DNA of 64,000 nucleotides from Burkholderiaceae bacterium. GTDB taxonomy: Bacteria; Pseudomonadota; Gammaproteobacteria; Burkholderiales; Burkholderiaceae_C. The stretch's first letter is position 1. Every line of letters starts with the position of its first letter. The translations under genes and the position numbers were made by a program. The stretch is from positions 62,001 through 126,000 of the forward strand of contig JAEUOU010000021.1 in NCBI GenBank assembly GCA_016790575.1, given 5' to 3'. The notes beneath the pieces were generated by a model, which saw only the letters and a list, made by a program, of their open reading frames with translations, was not told the origin of the DNA and did no database searches. Shown piece by piece: positions 44,668 to 53,554 of this stretch.

Positions 44668-45912
44668 ATGAAACGAGTAGACGACTTCCGCCTGAATTTC
44701 GGCGGCCAGGAACTGGTGCCCATCATCGTGGGTGGCATGGGCGTGGACATTTCCACGGCGGAGCTGGCCCTGGAAGCCGCGCGGCTGGGTGGCATCGGCC
44801 ACATCTCCGACGCCATGATCACCGACGTGTCGGACCGGCGCTTCGACACCAGCTTCGTCAAGGACAAGACGAAGTTCTACAAACACAACATCGACAACAG
44901 CGACAAGTCGACCGTCAAGTTCGACCTGGGCCATGTGGCCGAAGCCACCCGGCTGCACGTGGGCAGGACCATGGAGGCCAAGCGTGGTCCGGGCATGGTG
45001 TTTGTCAACTGCATGGAAAAGCTGACGATGAACGCCCCGGCCGACACGCTGCGGGTGCGCCTGTGCTCGGCGCTGGACGCCGGCATCGACGGCATCACAC
45101 TGAGCGCCGGCCTGCACCTGGGATCGTTTGCGCTGATGGAAGACCACCCGCGCTTTCGCGACGCCAAGCTGGGCGTGATCGTGTCGTCGCTGCGCGCGCT
45201 GCAGCTGTTCCTGCGCAAGAACGCACGGCTCAACCGCCTGCCCGATTTTGTGGTCATCGAAGGCCCGCTGGCCGGCGGCCATCTGGGCTTCGGCATGGAC
45301 TGGGCCGAGTACGACCTGGCCACCATCGTCACCGAAATCGCCGCATGGCTCAAACAGGAGCAACTGCCGATTCCGCTGGTGGCCGCCGGCGGCATCTTCA
45401 CCGGCAGTGACGCGGTGGCTTTTCTGGAGAACGGCGCCGCCGCGGTGCAGGTGGCCACACGCTTCACCGTGGCCCGGGAATGCGGCCTGCCGGAAGACGT
45501 CCAGCAGGAATACTTCAAGGCGAACGAAGAGGACATCGAGGTCAACACCGTCTCGCCCACCGGCTACCCGATGCGCATGCTCAAAAGCTCACCGGCCATC
45601 GGCTCGGGCATCCGCCCCGGCTGCGAGTCATACGGCTACCTGCTGGACGCGAAGGGCAACTGTGCCTACATCACCGCCTACAACCGCGAAATCGCGCTGC
45701 ATCCGGACAGCAAGAACATTTCGGTGATGGACAAGACCTGCCTGTGCACCCACATGCGCAACTTCAAGTGCTGGACCTGCGGCCACACCACCTACCGCCT
45801 GAAAGACACCACGCGGCGGCTGGACAACGGCGACTACGAACTCCTCAGCGCCGAGCACATCTTCCGCGACTACCAGTTCAGCGTCGACCACCAGATCGCC
45901 CTGCCGGCGTGA
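44668..45912 (+). CDS. Nitronate monooxygenase-like flavoprotein with Cys-rich C-terminus
   Basis: A 414-residue TIM-barrel FMN protein of the NPD/2-nitropropane-dioxygenase family: IIVGGMGVDISTAELALEAA at the N-terminus, VVIEGPLAGGHLGFG near residue 200, and VAAGGIFTGSDAVAFLENGA near 240. These enzymes oxidise nitronates; related forms (FabK) reduce enoyl-ACP. The last about 85 residues carry a cluster, CESY, then NCAY, then TCLCTHM and CWTCGHT, which is unlike simple NMO and could bind a metal. ATG 44668 follows GGAA; upstream in-frame codons from 44629 are unlikely to be coding. Confidence 0.85.
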   Translation: MKRVDDFRLNFGGQELVPIIVGGMGVDISTAELALEAARLGGIGHISDAMITDVSDRRFDTSFVKDKTKFYKHNIDNSDKSTVKFDLGHVAEATRLHVGRTMEAKRGPGMVFVNCMEKLTMNAPADTLRVRLCSALDAGIDGITLSAGLHLGSFALMEDHPRFRDAKLGVIVSSLRALQLFLRKNARLNRLPDFVVIEGPLAGGHLGFGMDWAEYDLATIVTEIAAWLKQEQLPIPLVAAGGIFTGSDAVAFLENGAAAVQVATRFTVARECGLPEDVQQEYFKANEEDIEVNTVSPTGYPMRMLKSSPAIGSGIRPGCESYGYLLDAKGNCAYITAYNREIALHPDSKNISVMDKTCLCTHMRNFKCWTCGHTTYRLKDTTRRLDNGDYELLSAEHIFRDYQFSVDHQIALPA

Positions 45913-45960
45913 GCGGGTCGGTCGCCCGGCACCCGCAAAACGCCGAACGCCGAACGCCGA

Positions 45961-46010
45961 ATTGCTATTGATTTGGAAGTTCAGATGACCATTTGACGCT
46001 GGGTATCGGC
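45961..46010 (+). repeat. Dispersed hairpin repeat, copy B
   Basis: Begins ATTGCTAT (left half of the hairpin, the right half degenerate), then GACCATTTGACGCTGGGTATCGGC. It sits between the convergent ends of the nitronate monooxygenase and dbpA genes. Confidence 0.82.
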
Positions 46011-46035
46011 CCAAAACACTCAAAAACCGGGTGTT

Positions 46036-47451
46036 TCAGCCCTCCAGCACCCGCACCTTGACGCTTTTGCCCTTGATGCGGCCCGCATTCAGGCGGCTGG
46101 CGGCCTGGCGGGCGATGGCGCGGTCCACCGCCACGTAGGTGGACCATTCGTTCACGTTGATCTTGCCCACCTGCTCGCGGGTGTAACCCAGATCGGCGGT
46201 GAGGGCCCCCAGCACGTCGCCGGGGCGGATTTTCTCCTTGCGCCCGCCCTGGATGTGCAGCGTGACCATCGGCGGCACCAGCGGACCGTCGCCGGAGGGC
46301 GTCAGCTCAGTCAGCGCATGCCAGTCGGATTCGCGCCCCTGCAGCTGCTCGATGCGGCCCACGTAACCCATCTCGGGCAGGCTGGCCAGGTTCAGCGCCA
46401 GCCCGCTTTCGCCCGCGCGGCCGGTGCGGCCGATGCGGTGGATGTGCACCTCGGGGTCGGGCGTCACGTCGACGTTGATGACGGCCGCCAGGCTGGCAAT
46501 GTCCAGCCCGCGGGCGGCCACGTCGGTGGCCACCAGCACCGAGCAGCTGCGGTTGGCAAACTGCACCAGCACCTGGTCGCGCTGGCGCTGCTCCAGCTCG
46601 CCGTACAGCGCCAGCGCACTGACGCCCTGCGCCCGCAGCACCTCGGCCAGGTCGCGGCACTGGGCCTTGGTGTTGCAGAAGGCCAGCGTGCTGGCCGGGC
46701 GGAAATGGTTCAGCAGGCGGCTTACCGTGTGCAGCCGCTCGCCGTCGGTGACTTCGTACCAGCGCTGTTCGATCTTGCCGCCCGCGTGCTGGGTCTCGAC
46801 CTTCACGGTCAGCGGCTCGCGCATGAACTGCTGGGCCAGGCTGGCGATGCCCTCCGGGTAGGTGGCCGAAAACAGCAGCGTCTGGCGCTCCTTCGGGCAC
46901 TGGCGCGCCACGGTGACGATGTCGTCAAAGAAGCCCATGTCGAGCATGCGGTCGGCCTCGTCCAGCACCAGGGTGTTGAGCGCGTCCAGTTGCAGGCTGG
47001 CGCGCGCCAGGTGGTCCATCACGCGCCCGGGCGTGCCGACGACGATGTGCGCGCCGTGCTCCAGCGAAGCCAGCTGCCCGCGAAGCGGCACCCCGCCGCA
47101 CAGGGTGACCAGCTTGATGTTGTCCTGCGCCCGCGCCAGCCGGCGGATTTCGGCGCTCACCTGGTCGGCGAGTTCGCGTGTGGGGCACAGCACCAGCGAC
47201 TGCACGGCAAACCGACGCGGGTTCAGGTTGGCCAGCAGCGGCAGCGTGAACGCACAGGTCTTGCCGCTGCCGGTCTTGGCCTGGGCGATCAGGTCCTTGC
47301 CCAGCAGCGCCGCCGGCAGGCTGGCGGCCTGGATCGGGGTCATGGCGAGGTAGCCGAGCTGCTGCAGGTTGGCCAGCGTGGCGGGCGGCAGCGGCAGGCG
47401 GCTGAAGTCCGTGGAGACTGTGGTGGTGGCGGCGGGAGGTGAAGAAGTCAT
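46036..47451 (-). CDS. dbpA: ATP-dependent RNA helicase DbpA
   Basis: A 471-residue DEAD-box helicase that assists late 50S ribosome assembly. The Q motif lies at about residue 20. Motif I is AKTGSGKTCAF, motif II LDEADRMLDMGF, motif III FSATYP and motif VI HRIGRTGRAG. The last about 75 residues form the DbpA-type RNA-binding domain (GDVLGALTADLGYTREQVGK, then GKSVKVRVLEG) that targets hairpin 92 of 23S rRNA, which separates it from RhlE-type proteins. The gene is monocistronic in appearance, divergent from nothing and convergent with the flavoprotein gene. Confidence 0.95.
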   Translation of the reverse strand: MTSSPPAATTTVSTDFSRLPLPPATLANLQQLGYLAMTPIQAASLPAALLGKDLIAQAKTGSGKTCAFTLPLLANLNPRRFAVQSLVLCPTRELADQVSAEIRRLARAQDNIKLVTLCGGVPLRGQLASLEHGAHIVVGTPGRVMDHLARASLQLDALNTLVLDEADRMLDMGFFDDIVTVARQCPKERQTLLFSATYPEGIASLAQQFMREPLTVKVETQHAGGKIEQRWYEVTDGERLHTVSRLLNHFRPASTLAFCNTKAQCRDLAEVLRAQGVSALALYGELEQRQRDQVLVQFANRSCSVLVATDVAARGLDIASLAAVINVDVTPDPEVHIHRIGRTGRAGESGLALNLASLPEMGYVGRIEQLQGRESDWHALTELTPSGDGPLVPPMVTLHIQGGRKEKIRPGDVLGALTADLGYTREQVGKINVNEWSTYVAVDRAIARQAASRLNAGRIKGKSVKVRVLEG

Positions 47452-47542
47452 CCCCGATTATCGGCACCCGGGGATTCGCCTGCCCTGCAGCGCTCCGGCG
47501 CGGGGCGCCGGCAGGCTGCCGCGGTGACCGCACTGTGGCAAT

Positions 47543-48295
47543 TCACCAGGGCAGCGGCTGCCCCCGGTAGTCGAAAAAGCCGCCGCTTTGCGCGGGGGTC
47601 AGGCCCGCCAGCACCGTCAGCAGCTCCCCGGCAGCGACCGCAGGTGACCGCACCGTCAGCCCGGCCTTGGCGAACGGCTGGCTCAGGGCCGTGTCCACCG
47701 TGCCGGGGTGCAGTGCCACGCAGACGGCCTGCCGGTTGCGCCGGGCCAGTTCGATGGATGCGGTCCGGACGATCTGGTTCAGAGCCGCTTTGGAAGCGCG
47801 ATATCCGTACCAGCCGCCCAGCGCGTTGTCGCCGATGCTGCCGACCTTGGCGGAGAGAAAACCCGCCACGCACGGCCCGGTGCGCGCCAGCAGCGGGAAG
47901 AAATGCTTGACCACCAGCGCCGGGCCGATGGCGTTGACCGCGAAGCAGTGCGCCAGCCAGGCGGGATCAATTTGGGACCAGCTGCGCTCGGGTTGGGCGG
48001 GCCGTTCGCCCGCTGGCCCCGGAACCGCACCGTGCAGAAATCCGCTGGCCACGATCAGCGTGCGCAGCGGCATCTCTTGTGTATCGATGGCCTCGGCCAC
48101 CCACTGCGCCGCCCGGGCCAGGGTGGCCTCGTCGGTGTAGTCCAGCGCCGGCGTGGTGCGGCGACCCAGCGCCAGCACGGCCGGTGCGGCGTACCCCGGT
48201 GTTGCGGGTTGGCGCAGACCGGATACCAGCGCCGCACCGAGGCCGCCGCCGGCGCCGATGACCAGGGCCAACCCCGCGTTGACCTGTTCGTTCAC
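47543..48295 (-). CDS. Short-chain dehydrogenase/reductase (CsgA-like)
   Basis: A 250-residue SDR with the cofactor motif VIGAGGGLGAALV near residue 12, ASGFLH near 85, the catalytic Ser region (AGFLSAKVGSIGDN) and YGYRASKAALNQ (Tyr-x3-Lys) near 160. The pattern NQIVRTASIELARR and LHPGTVDTALSQPF resembles the C-factor/CsgA-like group, whose substrate is generally unknown. No ATG is available; GTG 48295 (or 48301) is my choice because the frame further upstream runs through repeat copy C. It follows dbpA's start by 91 bases on the same strand and could be transcribed with it. Confidence 0.8.
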   Translation of the reverse strand: MNEQVNAGLALVIGAGGGLGAALVSGLRQPATPGYAAPAVLALGRRTTPALDYTDEATLARAAQWVAEAIDTQEMPLRTLIVASGFLHGAVPGPAGERPAQPERSWSQIDPAWLAHCFAVNAIGPALVVKHFFPLLARTGPCVAGFLSAKVGSIGDNALGGWYGYRASKAALNQIVRTASIELARRNRQAVCVALHPGTVDTALSQPFAKAGLTVRSPAVAAGELLTVLAGLTPAQSGGFFDYRGQPLPW

Positions 48296-48313
48296 ACGCA
48301 CGTTCTCGAAAAA

Positions 48314-48351
48314 CAATAGCAAAAAGTGACCATTTGACGCTGGGTATGGGC
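48314..48351 (+). repeat. Dispersed hairpin repeat, copy C
   Basis: Only the right half of the hairpin (AATAGC) remains, followed by GTGACCATTTGACGCTGGGTATGGGC. It lies in the divergent region between the SDR start (48295) and amn start (48526), the only copy next to gene 5' ends. The remaining intergenic bases to 48525 show no other feature. Confidence 0.8.
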
Positions 48352-48525
48352 TGAAAAAGGCGAAATCTTCAGGATTTCCGTCCTGGAGGGTGCGCGGCAG
48401 CATGCGCAACACCATCGAAAGATACCGCACCAGGCGTTTCTGTGGGCCTGGCCGCGGCCAGGGGTGCACGAGGCGGTTTTGTGCCGCCATGCTGCACTGT
48501 CATCCAGTCCGACGAAAATCGGGCC

Positions 48526-50031
48526 ATGCCCATCCTGCCCCCTTTCATCGCGCCCCAGCGCTACACCGATGCCGCGGCTGCCGTCGCGCAGGTTCAGTCC
48601 ATTTACCAGGCCAGTCTGGCCCACCTGCGCGAGGCCATGCGCCGCTTTGTGGCCGGCGAGCCGCTGCCCGGCCAGACCGACGCCCGGGTTTTGCCCCGTG
48701 TGCGCGCCTGTTACCCCTTCGTGCGGGTGCAAACGGCTTCCATGGGGCACGGCGACTCCCGTCTGAGTTACGGTTTTGTGGCCGGTCCGGGCCGGTTTGA
48801 AACCACGCTTACCCGTCCGGATCTCTATGGGCCGTATTACCTGGAGCAGTTTCGCCTGCTGCTGGCCAATCACGGCGCCGAATTGGAGGTGGGCACCAGC
48901 AGCCAGCCGATCCCGGTGCATTTCAGCTTTGCCGAGCACGACCATGTGGAGGGCTCGATGGGTGCGGCCCGGCGAGCGCAGATGCGCGACGTGTTCGATC
49001 TGCCGGATCTGGCCGCGATGGACGACGGCATTGCCAACGGTACCCATGTGCCACGTCCGGGAGAGGCCCAGCCCCTGAGCCTGTTCACCGCGCCGCGCGT
49101 GGACTACTCGCTGCAGCGCCTGCGCCATTACACCGGAACCGCGCCGGAGTGGTTCCAGAACTTCGTCCTGTTCACCAACTACCAGTTCTACATCGACGAG
49201 TTCATCGCGCTGGGCCATGCTGCCATGGCCGACCCGGCGAGCGAGTACGTCGCGTTCGTGGAGCCGGGCAATGTGGTGACGCGGCGGGTGGGGCTGCCTG
49301 CCGAGGCGAATGACGGGTTCGGCCAGGCACCTTCCCGACTGCCCCAGATGCCCGCCTATCACCTGATGCGCGCCGACCGCACGGGCATCACCATGGTCAA
49401 CATCGGTGTCGGCCCGGCCAACGCCAAGACGATTACCGACCACATCGCCGTGCTGCGTCCGCACGCCTGGATCATGCTGGGCCACTGCGCCGGCCTGCGC
49501 AACAGCCAGCAACTCGGCGACTATGTGCTGGCCCACGGCTACGTGCGCGAGGACCATGTGCTGGACGAGGAACTGCCGCTGTGGGTGCCGATTCCCGCCC
49601 TGGCCGAGGTGCAGGTGGCGCTGGAATCCGCCGTCGCCGAGGTCACGCAGCTCCAGGGCCACGAACTCAAGCGCGTGCTGCGCACCGGCACCGTGGCCAG
49701 CACCGACAACCGCAACTGGGAGCTGCTGCCCGACAACACGCCCCAGCGCCGCTTCAGCCAGAGCCGCGCCATTGCCCTGGACATGGAAAGCGCGACGATT
49801 GCCGCCAACGGCTTTCGCTTCCGGGTGCCCTACGGCACGCTGCTGTGCGTGAGCGACAAGCCTCTGCACGGCGAGATCAAGCTGCCGGGCATGGCCAACC
49901 ATTTCTACCGCGAGCGGGTCAACCAGCACCTGTTGATCGGCCTGCGCACCATCGAGCGCCTGCGCGAAGCCGGACTGGACCAGTTGCACAGTCGCAAGCT
50001 GCGCAGTTTTGCCGAGGTGGCGTTTCAATAG
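48526..50031 (+). CDS. amn: AMP nucleosidase
   Basis: Amn hydrolyses AMP to adenine and ribose 5-phosphate and so controls adenylate pools. The 501-residue protein has the N-terminal AMN domain (VQSIYQASLAHLREAM, then YPFVRVQTASMGHGDSRLSYG) and the C-terminal nucleoside-phosphorylase-like domain (GPANAKTITDHIAVLRPHAWIM, ALDMESATIAANG with the catalytic Glu, and VPYGTLLCVSDKPLHGEIK). Length is close to the E. coli enzyme (484). The ATG at 48526 begins the conserved part; in-frame codons upstream are unlikely to be coding. Confidence 0.95.
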   Translation: MPILPPFIAPQRYTDAAAAVAQVQSIYQASLAHLREAMRRFVAGEPLPGQTDARVLPRVRACYPFVRVQTASMGHGDSRLSYGFVAGPGRFETTLTRPDLYGPYYLEQFRLLLANHGAELEVGTSSQPIPVHFSFAEHDHVEGSMGAARRAQMRDVFDLPDLAAMDDGIANGTHVPRPGEAQPLSLFTAPRVDYSLQRLRHYTGTAPEWFQNFVLFTNYQFYIDEFIALGHAAMADPASEYVAFVEPGNVVTRRVGLPAEANDGFGQAPSRLPQMPAYHLMRADRTGITMVNIGVGPANAKTITDHIAVLRPHAWIMLGHCAGLRNSQQLGDYVLAHGYVREDHVLDEELPLWVPIPALAEVQVALESAVAEVTQLQGHELKRVLRTGTVASTDNRNWELLPDNTPQRRFSQSRAIALDMESATIAANGFRFRVPYGTLLCVSDKPLHGEIKLPGMANHFYRERVNQHLLIGLRTIERLREAGLDQLHSRKLRSFAEVAFQ

Positions 50032-50063
50032 GGCTGGGACCGGCCCCGAGAGGCAGCGGAAGA

Positions 50064-50111
50064 GCTATCATAAATATAGCGGAGAACGACCGTTTTACGC
50101 TGGGTATGGGC
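50064..50111 (+). repeat. Dispersed hairpin repeat, copy D
   Basis: The best preserved copy: GCTAT-N7-ATAGC hairpin, then AACGACCGTTTTACGCTGGGTATGGGC. It lies between the convergent ends of amn and psd. Confidence 0.87.
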
Positions 50112-50143
50112 CGAAAACGTGCAGAACTGCGGGGAAAACGCTT

Positions 50144-50989
50144 TCAGGGGGCGCTGGCCATCACTTCGCCCATGCGGATCGCACGGGCCGGTGCCCACTC
50201 GGGGTTGAAACGCAGCGGCGCGTGCGGCCACAGCATCACCACGGTCGAGCCGAGCAGGAAGCGACCCATTTCGGCGCCCTGGGCCAATTCGACGGATTCG
50301 GTGTCGTAGCGCCACTCGCGCAATTGCCCGGAGCGGGGCGGGTTGACCACGCCGTGCCACACCGTGGCCATGCTGCCGACAATGGTGGCACCGACCAGCA
50401 CCAGAACAAACGGACCGTGTGCGGTGTCGAACACACAAACGACCCGCTCGTTGCGGGCAAACAGGCCCGGCACGCCGCGCGCCGTGGTGGGGTTGACGGA
50501 GAACAGCGCGCCCGGCACATGGATCATGCGCGTCAGACGGCCGGCACATGGCATGTGGATGCGGTGATAGTCCTTGGGGCTCAGGTACAGGGTGGCGAAG
50601 TGGCCGTTGTCGAAACCTGCGGCGAGTGCGGCGTCACCGCCCACCAGCGCGGTGGTACTGTAGGAGTGGCCCTTGGCCTGGAAAATCTGGTCTTTCTCAA
50701 TCGGCCCGAACTGGCTGATCGCGCCGTCCACCGGGCAGACAAACGTGGCCTGCGCCAGCGGGCGGGCGCCGTCGCGCAGGGGCCGGGTGAAAAATTCGTT
50801 GAAGGTCGGGTAGGCGGTGATGTCGGGCTGGGCCGCCTCGGCCATGTTGACCCCGTAACGTGCCACAAAGCGGCGGATGGCGGCATGGGTCAGCGACCCC
50901 CCCTCGGCGCGGGCAAAGCGGCCGGCCAGCGCGGTCAGCGCCTGCTTGGGAAGAAAGTATTGCGGCAGGACGGCCAGGCGATCGGACAT
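50144..50989 (-). CDS. psd: Phosphatidylserine decarboxylase proenzyme
   Basis: Psd makes phosphatidylethanolamine at the inner membrane. The 281-residue proenzyme has the self-cleavage motif LGST near residue 248, where Ser becomes the pyruvoyl group, as well as the conserved HIHMPCAGRL-like segment (DYHRIHMPCAGRL) near 150 and FNEFFTRPL near 65. Length fits the bacterial type with the alpha chain at the C-terminus. It is monocistronic in appearance, with the start 178 bases from the divergent 3-hydroxybenzoate operon. Confidence 0.95.
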   Translation of the reverse strand: MSDRLAVLPQYFLPKQALTALAGRFARAEGGSLTHAAIRRFVARYGVNMAEAAQPDITAYPTFNEFFTRPLRDGARPLAQATFVCPVDGAISQFGPIEKDQIFQAKGHSYSTTALVGGDAALAAGFDNGHFATLYLSPKDYHRIHMPCAGRLTRMIHVPGALFSVNPTTARGVPGLFARNERVVCVFDTAHGPFVLVLVGATIVGSMATVWHGVVNPPRSGQLREWRYDTESVELAQGAEMGRFLLGSTVVMLWPHAPLRFNPEWAPARAIRMGEVMASAP

Positions 50990-51101
50990 GAAAGCGACCC
51001 GGGTGGGGAACGATGGGCGCGATTCTATCGCCGGGGCTGCGATGGCGGCCGCGCGCCGAGGACCCGGTTTCCTGTCTCCCCGGGGAATGGTGGAGGAGGT
51101 C

Positions 51102-51140
51102 TTGACAAATAATAAGCATACATATCAAATGTGCACTTAT
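51102..51140 (+). promoter_or_regulatory. Promoter and operator-like palindrome of the 3-hydroxybenzoate operon
   Basis: A consensus -35 TTGACA (51102-51107) is followed after 17 bases by TCAAAT as a possible -10. Overlapping both is an imperfect palindrome with 12-base arms (ATAAGCATACAT at 51112 and ATGTGCACTTAT at 51129, nine of twelve pairs matching), suited to a dimeric repressor such as a MarR-type regulator. GAGGAG precedes the ATG at 51168. Confidence 0.7.
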
Positions 51141-51167
51141 TAAATTCCACCCCCATCGAGGAGAACC

Positions 51168-52385
51168 ATGACCCGCTCAACCCACAACACGCTGCCGGTG
51201 CTGGTGTCCGGCGGCGGCATCGGCGGCCTGGCCGCCGCCCTGGCCCTGGTGCGCCAGGGCTTCCAGGTGCAGGTGTTCGAACAATCGGCCGAGATCGGCG
51301 AAATCGGCGCCGGCATCCAGCTCGGCCCCAACGCCTTCCACGCGTTTGACGCGCTGGGCGTGGGCGACAAGGCGCGCGGCCGCGCGGTCTACACCGACTA
51401 CATGGTGATGCACGACGCACTCGACGAGTCGCTTGTGGGCAAGATCGAGACCGGCGAGGCCTTCCGCCAGCGCTTCGGCAACCCCTATGCGGTGATCCAC
51501 CGCGTGGACATTCACTCCTCGCTGCTCGAAGGCGCGGTGGAAACCGGCCGCGTGGAATTCTTCACCAACACCCGCATCGAAAAAATCGAGCAGGACGACG
51601 CCCGCAAGACCGTCACCGCGATCGACCAGAACGGCAAGCGCTGGGTGGGCCAGGCGCTGATCGGCGCCGACGGCGGCAAGTCGGTGGTGCGTGCGCAGTA
51701 CGTGAACGACCCGCCGCGCGTGACCGGCCATGTGGTCTACCGCGCCGTGGTCGACCAGGCCGACTTCCCCGATGACCTGAAGTGGAACGCCGCCAGCCTG
51801 TGGGCCGGCCCCAAGTGCCACCTGGTGCACTACCCGCTGCGGGGTGGCGAGCAGTACAACGTGGTGGTGACCTTCCACAGCCGCCAGCAAGAGCAATGGG
51901 GCGTGACCGACGGCAGCAAGGAAGAGGTGGAGAGCTACTTCCAGGGCATCTGCCCCAGGGCGCGCCAGCTGATCGAACTGCCGAAAACCTGGCGCCGCTG
52001 GGCCACCGCCGACAAGGAGCCGATCGGCACCTGGGTGTTCGGCCGCGCCACCATCCTGGGCGACGCCGCCCACCCCACCACCCAATACATGGCCCAGGGC
52101 GCCTGCATGGCGATGGAAGACGCGGTGACGCTGGGCGAAGCCCTGCGCGTGACGAACAAGGACTGGGACGCCGCGCTGCAGCTCTACCAGAAGAACCGCG
52201 TCACCCGCACCGCGCGCATCGTGCTGTCCGGCCGGGAGATGGGCCGCCTGTACCACGCCATGGGCGTGGAGCGGCTGATCCGCAACTCGCTGTGGAAAGG
52301 CCGCAGCCAGGAGCGCTTCTACGACGCCATCGAATGGCTGTACGGCTGGAATGTGAACAATTGTCTCGCCCCCGAAGCGGCCTGA
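51168..52385 (+). CDS. 3-hydroxybenzoate 6-monooxygenase
   Basis: A 405-residue FAD-dependent hydroxylase that turns 3-hydroxybenzoate into gentisate using NADH and oxygen. The dinucleotide motif VSGGGIGGLAAALALV is near residue 12, IGADGGKSVVR near 165, and the FAD-binding LGDAAHPTTQYMAQGACMAM near 295. Length and the FWNVNN-like C-terminus (YGWNVNNCLAPE) match known 3HB6H enzymes. Its position before gentisate dioxygenase and fumarylpyruvate hydrolase confirms the pathway. Codon use is strongly GC-rich (third positions nearly all G or C), above that of its left neighbours. Confidence 0.94.
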   Translation: MTRSTHNTLPVLVSGGGIGGLAAALALVRQGFQVQVFEQSAEIGEIGAGIQLGPNAFHAFDALGVGDKARGRAVYTDYMVMHDALDESLVGKIETGEAFRQRFGNPYAVIHRVDIHSSLLEGAVETGRVEFFTNTRIEKIEQDDARKTVTAIDQNGKRWVGQALIGADGGKSVVRAQYVNDPPRVTGHVVYRAVVDQADFPDDLKWNAASLWAGPKCHLVHYPLRGGEQYNVVVTFHSRQQEQWGVTDGSKEEVESYFQGICPRARQLIELPKTWRRWATADKEPIGTWVFGRATILGDAAHPTTQYMAQGACMAMEDAVTLGEALRVTNKDWDAALQLYQKNRVTRTARIVLSGREMGRLYHAMGVERLIRNSLWKGRSQERFYDAIEWLYGWNVNNCLAPEAA

Positions 52386-52460
52386 CGGCCGCCTCCCCCG
52401 TCCGGGGGCAACGCCAGCGGCCCGGCAAAGCCGGTTCCGCGGCGTTTCTGGCCCGGCGCA
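52386..52460 (+). repeat. GC-rich intergenic repeat, copy 1
   Basis: Shares with 53555-53640 a block reading AGCGGCCCGGCAAAGCC then GGTTCCGCGG, and a CCCCC/GGGGG hairpin before it. It fills most of the gap between the hydroxylase and dioxygenase genes. Similar intergenic elements are familiar from Comamonadaceae genomes (recalled, not searched). Confidence 0.75.
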
Positions 52461-52519
52461 GCGGCCCGCCTGCTTCCTATCCCCATCCCTGACAACTTTG
52501 CACCCACCGGAGACACCCC

Positions 52520-53554
52520 ATGCACGACCTTGGCCGCCTCGAAGACCTGCCGCAGGACTACCGCGACGAACTCACGAAACTCAACCTGGTGCCGCTGTGG
52601 CCCAGCCTGCGCGCGGTGCTGCCGCCCGGGGTGCCCACGCGCAAGACACAGCCCACGTTCTGGGCCTATGACACGCTGCGCCCGTTGCTGATGCGCGCCG
52701 GCGAGCTCACGCCGATGGAAAAGGCCGAGCGCCGTGTGCTGGTGATGGCCAACCCCGGCCACGGCCTGGAAAAGATGCAGGCCAGCGCCGCCATGTACCT
52801 GGGCATGCAGCTGCTGCTGCCGGGCGAGTGGGCGCCCAGCCACCGCCACACGCCCAACGCCGTGCGCATGATCGTCGAAGGCGAAGGCGCCTGGACCACG
52901 GTGGACGGCGAAAAATGCCCGATGGCACGCGGCGACCTGATCCTCACGCCCACGGGCCTGTGGCATGAACACGGCCACGACGGCGACCAGCCCGTGGTCT
53001 GGCTGGACGTGCTGGACCTGCCGCTGGTGTACTTCATGGAAGCCTCCTACGTGATCGGCGGCGAGCGCCAGGACGTGAAGCCCAGCCGCGGCGACCGCGC
53101 CTGGAGCCGCGCCGGCGTGGTGCCCAGCCCGGTGTTCGAGCGCAGCAACAAGCGCAACCCGGTGCTGCGCTACCCCTGGGCCGAGGCCCGCGCCGCGCTG
53201 CTGGGCCTGGCGGCCGACCAGCCGGACCTGGACGCGGTGCAGGTGACCTATGTGAACCCCGAGACGGGCGAAGACGCCGAGAACATCCTGGGTTTCTATG
53301 CGCTGATGCTGCGCCCCGGCCAGACGCTGCGCCTGCCGGCGCGCTCACCCGCGCAGGTGTTCCACCTGATCGAAGGCCGCGTGCAGGCGCAGATCGTGGA
53401 CAGCACCTTCACGCTGGCCGAAGCCGACACCTGCTGCGCACCCGGCTACGAAGCCGTCACGCTGACCAACCTGAACGCCGACGCGCCCTCGTTCGTGTTC
53501 ATCGCCGACGAATCGCCGCTGCACCGCAAGCTCGGCGTCTACGAAACACGATGA
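52520..53554 (+). CDS. Gentisate 1,2-dioxygenase
   Basis: A 344-residue bicupin Fe(II) enzyme that opens the gentisate ring to maleylpyruvate. The first cupin has the iron-binding HRHTPNAVRMIVEGEG (His-x-His near residue 115) and LTPTGLWHEHGHDG near 155; the second, near 280, (RSPAQVFHLIEGRVQAQI) lacks a full metal site, as usual. Length is standard. It is flanked on both sides by copies of a GC-rich repeat, yet clearly belongs to the same operon as its neighbours. Confidence 0.95.
   Translation: MHDLGRLEDLPQDYRDELTKLNLVPLWPSLRAVLPPGVPTRKTQPTFWAYDTLRPLLMRAGELTPMEKAERRVLVMANPGHGLEKMQASAAMYLGMQLLLPGEWAPSHRHTPNAVRMIVEGEGAWTTVDGEKCPMARGDLILTPTGLWHEHGHDGDQPVVWLDVLDLPLVYFMEASYVIGGERQDVKPSRGDRAWSRAGVVPSPVFERSNKRNPVLRYPWAEARAALLGLAADQPDLDAVQVTYVNPETGEDAENILGFYALMLRPGQTLRLPARSPAQVFHLIEGRVQAQIVDSTFTLAEADTCCAPGYEAVTLTNLNADAPSFVFIADESPLHRKLGVYETR

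Noticed and set aside
46255-47442. A long plus-strand frame opposite dbpA.
   Set aside because: Antisense shadow of a certain helicase gene; no family resemblance.
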